DNA from: Tyto alba
Taxonomy: Eukaryota; Chordata; Aves; Strigiformes; Tytonidae
DNA: 64,000 nucleotides
Direction of reading: 5' to 3'
Assembly: GCF_018691265.1 (NCBI RefSeq)
Contig: NW_024881272.1
Span: 22,805,323 to 22,869,322, forward strand
Below are positions 39,989 through 52,415 of the stretch, in pieces; position 1 is the first letter of the stretch; each line of letters starts with the position of its first letter. The notes beneath the pieces are model-generated. The model did no database searches, was not told the origin of the DNA, and saw only the letters and a list, made by a program, of their open reading frames with translations. Made by a program: the position numbers and the translations under genes.

Positions 39989-42879
39989 AAAGAATGGCAA
40001 ATAACAGATCTCAGACAAGAGCTGGATAACTTTTTGGTTTGTACTTGAGTGTCAAGATGAGCTTTGTAGATGCCTCCATGATCTTATGAGCCTTGCTTTA
40101 TCATCTCACAAATGCTGATATATCTAAGGCAAAATCAGAAAAGAAATTTAGGTGATCTGTATGTGACAAATCAAAAAATGCAAACCGTTACGATCCCCAC
40201 TACCTAGCACACAGACTTAGACTTGCAAAGTATCTTCTTTTACAGACTGAAATGTTTCCTTGGTAGCTCAAGTTCCACATGACACTCAGGCTAGGATCCT
40301 TCTGTGGTACCAATCTGAAACTTCCATCCCAATGACATCCAGGAATGATACTGTGTTGTAAAAAAATTGAATCCAGCAGATGAGATCAGAGAAGGGCTGT
40401 CAGAGATCCTTTTGGATCTTATTTCTGCCTTCCTGCCACCAAGTAAAAATTGACCATTTGTCCTTGGTTTTGATTTCCTATCACATTACCAGCTAACTTG
40501 CAGGATAACCTTCCCTGTTATGCTGAGACATTTAGTTTTCTTCAGGATCTTCAAAATTCTTAAATAAAAAACCTTCTGATTGTGGTGAATATTTATTTTT
40601 AATTCATCAGTTTGCTTTCTTTGGAGGCTTGGGGTTGGTTGGGCTTTTTTGGTAGAATAGATTATGACTGTTCTGAGCCTCTGATGTGGATATTGATTTG
40701 TATTTACAGCACTGTCCAAAGAGTAACAGCTGACATATGCAAACACAGGAGACCTGCTGATACTAGAGCTCAGGAACACAGTTCCATAGGCATTTCCAAG
40801 CCTCACAGAAGCATTCAAGATGCAAAGTGGATTCCTTGCCATACCACATGATGAATGAGACATCTAGTTTGATCGTGGTGCCAAAGAAAAACACGTTTAT
40901 ATCTGTAAATATGTCAACCTGAATTTCAGTCTTGCTGCATTTTTAATGTGGACATCAGAACTTCACTGGTCAACACAGAAATTTATGTAAACTTGAACCC
41001 CTAGGACATGATTCTTTCTTTCATTATTTTTACTATTCCTACCTTACAACAGACTGCATGTTTTTCTGGCTGTGAAGTAGTCTGTGGTTTCTCCAGTGAC
41101 AGCTCATTGTCTATGATACAGGGGAATTCAGAGCCCAAATGCCAGAACTTTGTATTCTTACAAAGTAGTCAGGAACACAGAGCTAAATCTTCAACTGTCT
41201 TAAAGGGAGAAGCAAAGATGGGAATCCAACTACTCCTACTCTTGGTTGCATCTAAGAATGGTCCACCTTCACCTGGAAATTGGAATAGCTCAACAGAAGC
41301 TTAATTTCTGAAAATTTCTGGTAGGGAAACAGATTAGTGATGGCTGTCTGGAGTGCAGTGCATTTATTCCATAGTGATACCAAAATTTTATTGCCTGAAC
41401 ATGAAGTGAAAAGGCTGATAGTAGTGATTTTTTTCCAGATTCATGAAGGAATGACTTGTGGTTTTGAAAAGGCACAGGTACAGTGTAATTGCATTGTACA
41501 ATGAGAACCCCTGCACTTTGGAGGAGGTGGAAGGTTTGGTTACCTTCTAGGACAGTGCAAACAGCCCCTTTTAAAGAAGCAGATGAAGAAACATGTTCTT
41601 CAGTGTTGGGGAGATTTTCTGTATGCCGTTATCTTCAGGTTTCAGTTCAGCTCTGAGTATACTCTGTCTCTGCACAATACTTTTGGCTGATCCCACAGCA
41701 AGTCATGTCAGTTTAAGGTTCTGATGCTGCAAAATACTTAAGGTCAGCTATTTTTTTTCTTATACTATTAGATTATTTTTGCTTTAGTCACAAGCTCACA
41801 GAGTTTTGTTCTATGCTGAAAATAAGAGGCTACCCTTGTATCTTTTTCACTGGCACTACCATTAAAAAACGTGAGGAAAATAACTCCATTTTATTTTTGC
41901 CTTGGCTCCTCAAAAGAAGTCTTACTGCATCTCTAACAAATCAGATGAAAAAAACAAAAAAAAAAAAAAACTGTGGAAAATAACTGACTTTTGTTCTCCT
42001 GACCTTGGGAAATAAAAATTCACTAGAGCTTCCCTTCATCTTCCCACTTCATTTCTGCCAAGCCACAGAACAAAATAAATATCCAACAACAACAAAAAAA
42101 TCTTCTAACAGTCTTCTGAATACTTTTGGGACAGAAATCACTTAGAAGTGATGTGTCAGGGCACCTTGTCTGTCTCTTCCTCTCCCTTTCTCAGTCTAAG
42201 GATGGTATTGAAAAAGCAAAAGCACTTAAAAGTGCTGTTTGGGGCATAAAATCCCCTGCCATCCATCTCTCACTAGGACAAATTTTGAAAAGCAAAGTAC
42301 TTAGAAGTCTCTTTTTGTCTCCATTTACATTATTCCCTTTCTCAGATGTGTTCTGAAATAAAAATAGAAATTAAATGCTATTTTCACTGTTTTGATATTC
42401 AAATCAGGCAAGTCTCCTCTAATTTCTTCCTTTTGCATTTGCTCTCTAACAAATACCAGTTTTGGTGTATACTTCATCCCATTTCTTCCTCTTTTTAATC
42501 TCAACATCCCCCTCCCAATTCAGGTAATGAGATTATGATGCTATAATCTTACTCTGAGCATGACCTTTGATTTCCATGGATTTCTATTCCAAAAAAGATA
42601 CATCTGTTCTGCTGGCCAGATGACAGCAATATAAACATTTAGCTAATTTAACTGACGTATTAGCTTTCTAAAGTGGGGCAACCTTCACTGGCAATGGCAG
42701 TCATCTCCTGATCTACAAGTCACAAATGTGTGTTCAGTGGCAGCAAAATCGTCAATACAGTTTTTAATAACTAAAAAAGCAAACATAATCCTGAGACATA
42801 CATAAAGGGTTTTGAAATGATCTTTTCACTCTATTCAGCAGCAATGATAGTAAATTCAGTCTGGGCGTTTGACTTCAGC

Positions 42880-43225
42880 ACAGATTTAGATCAGCTGCTG
42901 AAAGGCCAGAAAAAGCAAAAAGAATAATCCATGCCCTAGAAAACTTAACCAGCAATGGAAGAACTGGGTTAGTGCAGAGAAGAGAAGAGTAAATGGAGGA
43001 GATGTGATGGATGTTTCCAAATATGTAAAACATTCTGCAAAGGATTCTCCACATCTGTTCTACGTGAGCTGGGTGGTAGCAAGAGAGATTTGGGTTAGAC
43101 TTTAAGCAGCTTTCTAGCAAGTGATACACTAAAACATAGTCACAAACAATCTTGCCACATGCACAATTACAAACTAGATAACTCCTGAAGTCCTTTCTTA
43201 CCCTATTTTCTGTGATTCGGTGAGT
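42880..43225 (+). mobile_element. Degraded CR1 LINE 3' end
   Basis: A CR1-like order of words is visible: GCAGAGAAGAGAAGAGTAAATGG followed by GATGTTTCCAAATATGTAAAA (the 'tacaaatatctgaag' region of CR1), a long diverged middle, then CCTGAAGTCCTTTCTTACCC and two tail octamers, TTTCTGTG and ATTCGGTG, at 43208-43223. Coding capacity is lost. Family identification rests mainly on the two ends. Confidence 0.68.
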
Positions 43226-46200
43226 TTTAGCAGGCTGATATACATATAGAACTTCACAACTTAGCCTTCTTGGGTGACACTAAAGAAAGAAGGTGATACT
43301 CTGTGCTGTCTAACAGTCTCTGATTGAGCACCATGCTCTGCACCATATGGAAAAGTAGCTATCCAGGTATCCTTCAGCAAAAAGGCAGCTCTGTGTGTGT
43401 GTGCATGTGTATAAGTGTAACTCATGTACTAGTAAAGCAACATGCAATTTAACAAACCTTCATCACTGGATAGAGAAATCAGTAAAATAAGAACAAATCT
43501 AGTTCTCCATAATAAGAACAATGTCCAACATTTTAGAAAAAGTCAAGAATATTTCGCTAAATATTAATGGTTATTTTAAAACACTGTCATGTGCTTCTGA
43601 CATTCAAATTCAAGCTACAGCAGAATGATACTGAAATGGAGGTATTCACTAGCCCATCACGGTTTAAGATTTCTGCTGAAATCCTGCTTAAATGCAACAG
43701 AAGAGTTGCAGTCAAGCTTTCTTTCCTCTAAATCTATTCAAATGTTACCTGAAGCTTTCCTGACAAACCTCTGCTTCTTGACAACAGTAGATACAAAGCT
43801 GTGTTTGAGTAAAATCTGTATTTCTTCTTAGTTTATGATAGCTTTAGGCTTGCTATCCTTTTTTTTTTTTAATTTTATTTTTTTCCTCAGTAGAGAGAAT
43901 AGGAATAATTGCGGAATAAAGTACCACTCATCATGAGTAGGATGTCAATTCTGTTCTATTGTAAGCCCTGTCAAATGATAAGAAATTAGACCCTGCTTTC
44001 AAGGTCGCTTAAATAAATAATATTTTGTATGAGTTACTTTTTAAAAACTGCCTAATGTACATACCAGTCTGGAATAATGATATGTCTATACTGACAGTGG
44101 TGTTAAATGTATATTTCAAGTATAAGAATTTCTATCTGTGCAAAAAAATGTTGTTTTAAAAGTCAATCTGAGGGTGTGCATTTTCACATGTTTCTGATCA
44201 GCTCTTCACTGTCGCTTTTCCAAAATCTTTGCCATATTGTCAGCATCATCTTCATATATAGCTGCCAGAGGAAAATGGATCAGACACTACATATTGCTCA
44301 AGGGCAATGAAGCCTTGAAGGAACTTTCTGCAGAGAGTTTCTGAACACAGAGCCTAAGCCTGCTGTTCTCTAATTTCCTTGGTAGGATTCTCCCATGAAG
44401 GCAAACATTTGTTTACCACAGAGGCAGCAAAGTCCAGTGGTGAAGAAATGCTAGTTTGTGGCTATTACATTCAATAATTTATTCAAGAAAAATATAGTTA
44501 TGAAAGCTATAAAAACATTGCTAAATGACTGAGCCTACTGACCTACAAAACACAGATTAAACCTGCATTTCATGTGTTTCTTGGTTCCAAGATCTTGCAA
44601 GCTTACATGTTAACCAAGTAACTGTTCCGCTTGAAAAAAACATTATGGGATTCCAATGCCAATAGCCCTTGATAAAACATGAGTGTATTGTGTGTAAGCT
44701 CTGATGCCCCCTCCATCAGAGAGGTATTGTGAATCAGTGACGTTCAGTTTACCATCAAAGAAACCCCAGCACTTGTGGAAACACACGTAGAGATTCTGCT
44801 GCAGTAGATTTTCACATCCGTCACTACAGCTGAACTTGTCCAGTGAACTACAGATTGGCCTCAGTGTATGCAGATCAATTTAAGTACTGAACAACTCTCT
44901 CTGACAGAGATCAGTCTGTCTATTCCATCTCCCATACAAAAAGCATATACCGCAGTCACACAGAGCTCACTGGAAACTGAACTGCTTCCACACAGCCACA
45001 TAGCAGAGGGACTCTGTCACAATAGGAAGAAAGGTTAAAAAAAGCAAAATAAAGACTACAAGCTTGGGAAAGACAGACTGCAAAAGCTGATATGCTTTAA
45101 TTATTGGCACTGGGATGTGAAAGCCAGATTCCTAAGAATTTTTTTGTGCTGTCTTTGACTTTACACTTGTAAATATGAAATGTAATAGCACAAGGTCATA
45201 CTATTCAGCACAATGATGCTGAGATTTTCTCTATGACACAACCTTTGCACCACCATTCTATTTATTTACTTATTGCTTCAGCAGGATTACTCATACAGCC
45301 AAAAAGTTAGATTTATATCACCGGTAATTAAAAAAAAAAAATTAAAAAAATCCCAACTTTGTACAATTCTGCTAATGCACACAATATCATTGCAGTGAAA
45401 AGGAACAGAGGACCTCATTGTCCTTTCACACTAACATAAACCTGAAATCCTGGGTAAGCCATTTATGCCAGTGGTGGAAATAAGAAACATGCCCTGTGAA
45501 TTGTAAACCACTATAGAGAAATCTAAACAAAGGAAGGTAAAGAGACTGCACAAGTTTCTGCTGAACAAGTGCTGTGTTGAGGAAAGATGATGCTTCTGGT
45601 TTATAATTGCACTCGTTACTTTCGTCCTTGTTGCTGAGCACAAAAAAATATCAACTCTGTTCCCAAAAAGCATGATACATGAGAAATAATAATGAATAGA
45701 GATATCCTTTAAACCAAGATCAACTTGTTTAAAAGACCTGTGTTATAAATTGGTGGTATTGTTAAAGGGGTATGTAAGAGTACAGATGAAGGTTAATTAG
45801 GAGAGTAATGAAACAACCCCTGTGAAGGAGCAATAAACAGCATGGAGTGGAAATTTTGAGTCTGCCTGTGTGTGCATTTTCAAATGTAGCCATTCTGAAC
45901 TTCTAAACTGTTGGAGCAGCCATCAGGGCTACTTCTGATATCAAGTTATTTCTCAGAGAAATAGAAACTTTTCTAGTTTTGGAACAAATGAATAACAAAT
46001 GGAGTATAACCCACACTCCCTTGGAGTCTAAACCTGATAGTGTCACCTCAAGTAGCACTTCCTTCTGAATAGTTCTTCTACAATTAATAGCCTTACTCCT
46101 GGAGAGATCTATTGCTTATGTTCATCAGATCCCAGAATACTGCAGTTTGAGGCAACATTCATTTTCATGCAGTTTTGTCTGTGCCGTGTAACATTTGCTC

Positions 46201-46449
46201 TCTCCCATGGGGAGAATCCACAGACAGATGCAAGGAGGAAGAAAAGGGAACAGAAGTTTAACAAGGCAGAAGGTAGGCAGGGACAGCAGAGCCCCTATAG
46301 AGCCAAAGTTAATAGACAGTTAAAAATATATACCTTGTGGAGCTTGGTCGTGGGGAGCAAATCTGAACTGACAACTTCGAATGGCAAGACCAAGACTTTG
46401 TGCTGTTCAAGAATCTGGTATAAATTCCTGATTGGGGTGGGTGAGGGTG

Positions 46450-46725
46450 AAGAAGGTGGAACCAGACCCTTCTCAGTGGTGCCCAGCAACAGAACAAGAT
46501 ACGATGGGCATGAACAGAAATATAGGAAATTCTGTTCAAACATACAAAAACTTTTATATTGTGAGGATGGTTGAACACTGGAACAGGTTGCCCAGAGGTG
46601 CCGTGGAATCGCCATCTATGGAGATAGTAGAATGCAGCTGGACAAAGTCTTGAGCAACCTGCTCTAGCTGACTTTGCTTTGAGGAAGGAGATTGGACTAG
46701 ACCATCTCCAGAGTTTCCAAACCCA
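46450..46725 (+). mobile_element. CR1 LINE remnant: reverse-transcriptase C-terminus and 3' UTR start, frameshifted
   Basis: One frame reads PFSVVPSNRTR followed by Gly-His and a Lys/Arg-rich stretch. After about 46550 a second frame reads VEHWNRLPRGAVESPSMEI. Together they match the C-terminal tail of the CR1 reverse transcriptase, split by a frameshift. The 3' non-coding part continues with CAACCTGCTCTAGCTGAC, GGACTAGACCATCTCCAGAG and then stops without the usual ATTCTRTG tail. The copy is 5'-truncated, as most avian CR1 copies are, and non-functional. Longer open frames in this region on either strand are by-products of this remnant and its surroundings. Confidence 0.9.
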
Positions 46726-46788
46726 GAGGCAAGTACCTTGATCAACCCCAACTGAGCTACATTTACAGGAAAGATCAGTCACAAGAGC

Positions 46789-46812
46789 TTTTTTTTTTTA
46801 AAAAAAAAAAAA
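46789..46812. repeat. T11-A13 palindromic homopolymer
   Basis: Eleven T followed directly by thirteen A, a perfect inverted repeat with no spacer. It lies about 65 bp downstream of the CR1 remnant and could form a hairpin or be prone to slippage. Confidence 0.9.
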
Positions 46813-49263
46813 GGAAGGCTGTGTGTAGAAAAGCCTGCTTGAAATCCTCTCACTGTTCAGCAAAGAAAAAGGTGTAAGGTTGGACATATTTTTTCTGGAT
46901 CTCAAGAAATGATTTGATACTGCTTCATCCAACAGATTGATTTCTAAAGTGGGAAAGCATGGCATTGAGAAAGACAGAACACAGAGCGGGTTATAAATCT
47001 TTCCATAGAGAAGAAAACAAGGATGTCTATAAAAGGAACATTTCAAGGTTTTAGTGTAGAGAATGTGTAGTGCCATATAGGTACCTACTAGAACCACTTA
47101 AGCTTCTTTTATGCCATTTGTCACCATTACAAAGAAAATGAATCAGAGCATCTAACATAAGTCAAACATAAAAATAGAAAAGGATAGTAAAAATTTTCTG
47201 CTGAGGAGAAACAAATGAACGGCAACCTGCTATGCTAGCCAGTGAGTCGTTCTTAGACACAGTGGGATAATTTCCAGTCTAACATGTAGTTTCTGTCTAT
47301 GATCATCAATCTATATCTTAGATATGCAAACAGCACATAGATTAAAAAATAAAAGTCTACATATTACAGTTTCTGCTAAACTGTTTTATTATTTTTATTG
47401 TTTGCATAGAACTATCAATAAGCTGTATCTGTACAGAAAGTTGGAGAAGAAGATTCAGGTCCACAGGAGCTGACCTGAGTTGGGTGCTTCTAAATGCAAC
47501 ACTACAGAGAGCTGAAATCGTAGTTTTCGGACAAAATATCAGTAAGCGCTATCCAATCACTGGGCAACACTGGCAAAGTATTATAGTACCAAAACCCAAA
47601 GAGTATCACCTCTGTATCCACAGTGTAGATAATTACACCAAAACAATGAAGAATGAGGGGTAACAGTTTGTACAGACTGACTTTGTTTGGTTGTTGGTTG
47701 TTATTTTTTTTAATTTACAGTTATGTATAGGTATCGGCCCATGTTCTGGGGAACTAACCCACGAATCAAAATATGTAAAGATCACACATATCCAGGTTCA
47801 TTTTGACAGATTAACCCCATATTTTACAAAAGGGTTCAGAAGGAATGATATGGTGAAATGTGAGCTCCTGAGATGGAATGGTAGCAGAAATCATATAGAC
47901 TAAATCGTAAAAGGAAGGAATGAGCAGTACAACACTTAGAACTAGGAAAGGATTTGGAGGTGATGATAAATTATACACTAAGCCACCTGTTCAGTATATT
48001 TTCAATTGATGTCACCTTCTGAGACTATCAGAAAGCCCAACCACATTAGAAATACTTTAGTAAGTAGCTGGACCTCTGTTATTGGCAAGAAGGAAGTTTA
48101 CTGTGGATAAAAAATACAGTAGGAAATCAACCAAAATCATGGGTTTCTGTGGTAGAAAATAAAAGGAAAAGAGAGAAAATTGGGAGGATATCATCATGTA
48201 GTATAAATGTCTCAGCTTCACTGCCTTCACTGTATACCCATGGACTACCACCATTTAAAATTTTATCTACTACAAATTGGAGGTAATTCAGCCAATACAG
48301 AATTTAGCATGTGCTTAAATGTTTTGGGCCCCATTCCAAAACACATGAAAAATCATTGTCTTTATCTGGTTTTGGATGAGGCCCCTGTTAAATATATCTG
48401 GTTCTAAGCATGAGCTGAAGTGTTTTGCTAAACAAGTATCAGAGAGAAATAAGGATCTCACAGAGGTCATTTCTGTCTCTATATAAACACTTCAGTGCTG
48501 CTAGTCTACTTGAGATACCAAGTTTTAAACAATGTGAGATGAAAGCATTTGGACACTTCAAGAACAGTTTCTGGAAGAAGCCTAAATGTAGCAGGAGAAG
48601 ATATTATAAGTTCTGGGTAAGTACTGAGCTTCACATGTCCTTTGTCTGGAGCTGTCATCCTTATTTGTTATCATCTGATTGTTCATGTTCTTTGTGTTTC
48701 TGATTTTAATTCACATGAACAGGGTGTTACAGGAAAATGTGACTCCACAAATCCTTAAATAGAAAAGTGAAAAATGTATCACAAAATTCAGATATGGAGC
48801 TCAAAATAACAAAGGATCTGAAAAGCTTCTGTAATTTACATATATTCTGTCAGAGCCTGTACCAACCTAAGTTTTAAAAAAATTCCAAAGGACTTCACAA
48901 TATGAGATAAAACAATAATTTTAGGCTATGATAAATGTAATTCATTGACAAATGATTTCCATACAGTTTCTAAAAGAAAGAGTTTTATAAGAATAGGAAG
49001 CTTTGTAAAAGTCTGCTAAAATTGATATAAAAACTGCAATAAAAGACAATATAATTTCAGAGTTAACCATCTATTTTCACTACTACTTTAGGTATTTTGT
49101 GAAAGGCATTCATGGTCTTAGAGATTTTTTTAATGCACCATTCCTGAATGATAAACAATCAAAAGAAAAAGATGCAACTAAAGACAATTCTAATAGAAAA
49201 CTAAAATAAAAACTTATTACTAAGTGCAAGTAAAAGGTCACTTGCAGCTTATTTTCTGTCATA

Positions 49264-49350
49264 TTAAAAAAAAAAAAAAAAGTTATACTAAAATTCATTT
49301 CCATAAAGGAGGGAAAAAAACCAAAACAAAACAAAACAAAACAAACCCCA
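49264..49350. repeat. Poly(A) and (CAAAA)n tract
   Basis: A16-type run at 49265-49281, then a unique gap, then A7 and CCAAAACAAAACAAAAC units. Confidence 0.85.
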
Positions 49351-50689
49351 ACAACAAACTTTATTCCCATGCATCGATGTTTAATTATAGCAGATTTGAC
49401 TTTAAGTCCAAGAACTACTGATTCTGGAAAAAAATACAAATAGTTCTTTAAAGATGATGTATGCATGGCTTGATACATAATGTAGACAACTCCATTCGTG
49501 ATTTCTTGTCCCCATGATGACAGCTTTTTATTTCAGGTAAAATCTTAGTAAAGGGAAGGAAAATAATTGAATTATAAGTTTGGGGAGAGAGCAAGATGAA
49601 AAAAGCTGAGTTTTTCAGGATTTCTAATCCTTAACCTATCACCTGGGTTTGTATTTTGATACTATTACTAATGCTGAAGATTACCTACCAACATCAGATG
49701 TCCCTTTGATATGAATATAGATTTAGCATAAGTAAGAATATAAGAATGTACTTTTACAAGGAATTGAGACTGCTTTAGCTCTGCAAGCTCTTAGGGACAG
49801 ACTGTGAAGGTGGACACGTACTGGAGCAAAGGAGGTACCTTTAGGAACACATGCTGACAAAGGCAGCTCTAACTCAGATGTCATTATGTTCTAATATCCT
49901 CCTTTTCACCCTTTTGCTCTGCAGGGCGGGTAAAGCGGACCTGGCATCTGATAACAGCAATTTAGATATACGGGCATCATATCTCAACTGGGAAGCACAG
50001 GAAACAAAGCCCTTGCTCAACCCTTGGCCATATTCATATTCATATTCAAATGAGGGCATATTTCAGAATAATGGCATCCTACTTCGAGTAGACCAGGTAC
50101 AGGACAATTGTGGAGGCACAGCTCAGGAGAGCAGCATCCCTGAAGCACTGAAATAATTTATTTGTATGCACAAGACAAAAAGTCTGGATAAACCTTCTTT
50201 ACTTTCCTGTCCATCATTCTCCTGTACCAGTCTCTCAATTTTTCCATTTTTATGTTTATTGTTCTTAAATGAAAAGTTCCAAATCACACAAGCAGTTAAT
50301 GCCAATTAGAAAGATGCACTTTAGAATTGAAATATCTGGCTCCAGACAATATTCTTTCAAAAGGAAAAACTGATGAAATAAAATTATCTTCTAAAATAAG
50401 GGCCATAGATAAAGATTGCTCACACTCAAGGGAGAAGAGTTTTAGGAATACAGTTCTCATTAAAAAGATGTTTCATCCACACAATTATCAGTAAGCTGTG
50501 AAGAATAAATGTAGAAACAGAACTGGAAATAATGCAACATAGTGTGTAATGGAAGAGGCTGCACTGAAAACATAACTAACTTCTTAAAAATAAATAAGCA
50601 AATGTATTGATGTAACAGTACAGTTTACTGATGTAAACCCTTCAAAGCTCTGACAGCCTGAAGTTTCCTACTCTGCAGCATGATATCCA

Positions 50690-51360
50690 AGGTTCATTGC
50701 AAACCCCTGTTTATCCAACTAACTGCATTTCTCAGTAGTTCTATCTAATTAACAGTTTGGCAATGGAGGCGGCAATGGGGAGAATATATATGTAAATACA
50801 CCAAAAATATGCTAGGGAATATTAAATGTGTAAAATCAAGCACTGAAAATTTAGGGAAGTGTCAGAATTAAGGTTTCTGTGCAGCCCTAATTGGGCAACC
50901 TTGTGTGCACGCATTATGATACTGTCTTTAATTACCCGACCACCTACTATTTTTTCCACTGGACCCCTGCCTGCACTGACTGACATAATGAGCAGCTACT
51001 CAATGCCTTTGTTTTCTTGTTATTAGTCAGTGTGTCCCCATGCCGCATTTATTGAGTGCTATTCACACCCTGCTCCAAGACTTATTAATTTCTGCCTGGG
51101 CAGTCATACAGTACCTATAGTAGCTCCTCACTTCTCAAATACCATTCTAAAGAGAGACAGGGAAAGATTGTATTAGCCGTCTTCAGCAGAAGGGGTCTGA
51201 GAAATTAAGATGAAAGGTATAAATTCAATTAAGAAGTATACAGTCGCTGATAGATGGAACCTGGAGCAATTAGGATTCTTCGGTAATTTGTATATTCAAA
51301 TAATTTTCATTTACTTGAGCTATCTCTGTGAAAGATCAGTGCTTCATAAATCAGACCCAA
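50690..51360. other. Candidate conserved non-coding element cluster in the intron
   Basis: This is unique-looking sequence free of simple repeats and TE signatures. Homeodomain-type cores are dense: CTAATTAACAG, CCTAATTGGG, TTTAATTACCC, CTTATTAATTTC, TCAATTAAG, GCAATTAGG. There are also balanced-composition stretches (GCCGCATTTATTGAGTGC). No coding frame is present. The call rests on appearance only. Confidence 0.35.
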
Positions 51361-52274
51361 GGGTGTCAAACTAAGCATTCAGAAAGTAAACAACATACAA
51401 TTAGTAAAAACATGGCTTGATTAGATCGGAATCACACAGAAATTCTGTAACAAAGGCAAGAATAGAATCCAGCAGCTAGCATTAATGCTTAACCATGACA
51501 GCCTTGCCTTCCATTCCTGCAATGTCGTGACTCCTTCACACCTTGCCATTTCTTCAGGAAATGAGGCTGCCGTCCTAGCAACTTTCCTTATACAGTTCCA
51601 GCTGGCACCAGAAATGGTAAAATCTTGACAATGAATGAGGCTGAAGTCATCCCACTATGCACAGTCATGAATGAAAAGAAGTCTGAATGAGAAGTGGACA
51701 GGTGATTTCAATTATGGCATTTCCCAGTTCCTGAACCTTGACTTTGCAACCGTACTAGAATTATGTCAGCTTCAAAGGTAAATAAGCATACCAGAAAACC
51801 CAAGAAATCTGCCCACAGCACAAGAGTGACACCTATGTGGTCCATGGCAGGGCCAGAACCTTCCTATCCACCACACAGATTCCAGGCAGTTACACTAACA
51901 CAGTAATAGAGGCAGTAGCAGAATACCACCCTCTACTTCAGTAGCCACACTATTTTTAATTATAACATCAGGATTGTTACTGGGAAAATATTTTTCCAAC
52001 CAGCTCTAGTGAAAATAATATATCTTCCCCTAACCAACAAATATGTCATTAAGAAATAAAATATTCATACTAAAGAAGCATTCAAAATTTTGAGTCTAAC
52101 AGGCATCCAAATTCCAAAATTAATTATGTAAACTAATTAAGATGTATTTAACAAGACAATGTTGTAAATAGCTTTTTGTGTCTTTCACCCACCAGTAGTC
52201 CTTCAGGCAAATTATTCACTGGACATACAAGCCTATTGACCTGCAAATGTAACAAAATAAAAGTCCAGAGGTCA

Positions 52275-52415
52275 GAATAGTGGCCTTGGACTCAGGCAGC
52301 TGGAGCTGTGGTCTGGCCTGCTACTGACCTGATTTGTGGTCTCAGGCAAATGAAAGCCTCAGGGTCTCACTTTCCCAATTTGTAAAATGGGATTGATACT
52401 TGATCTCAAAAAGAA
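52275..52415 (+). mobile_element. Ancient MIR-like (CORE-SINE) remnant
   Basis: The sequence carries in order CCTTGGACTCAGGCAG, CTACTGACC, GGTCTCAGGCAAATGA, AGCCTCAGGGTCTCACTTTC and CAATTTGTAAAATGGGATTGATACTT. These match the core-to-3' part of amniote MIR SINEs as I remember them (the 'tgtgacc ttgggcaagtca ... cctcagtttcc ... tctgtaaaatggg' region). It is well diverged and has no tRNA-like 5' head I can recognise. Such copies predate the bird-mammal split. Confidence 0.72.

Noticed and set aside
46167..46782. Overlapping open frames of 106-157 codons on both strands
   Set aside because: They overlie the CR1 remnant and its flank. Only the short PFSVVPS and EHWNRLPR stretches have meaning, and these lie in two different plus frames.
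47820..47960. Segment considered as an internal CR1 fragment
   Set aside because: No frame resembling CR1 reverse transcriptase could be read and no 3' landmarks are present.
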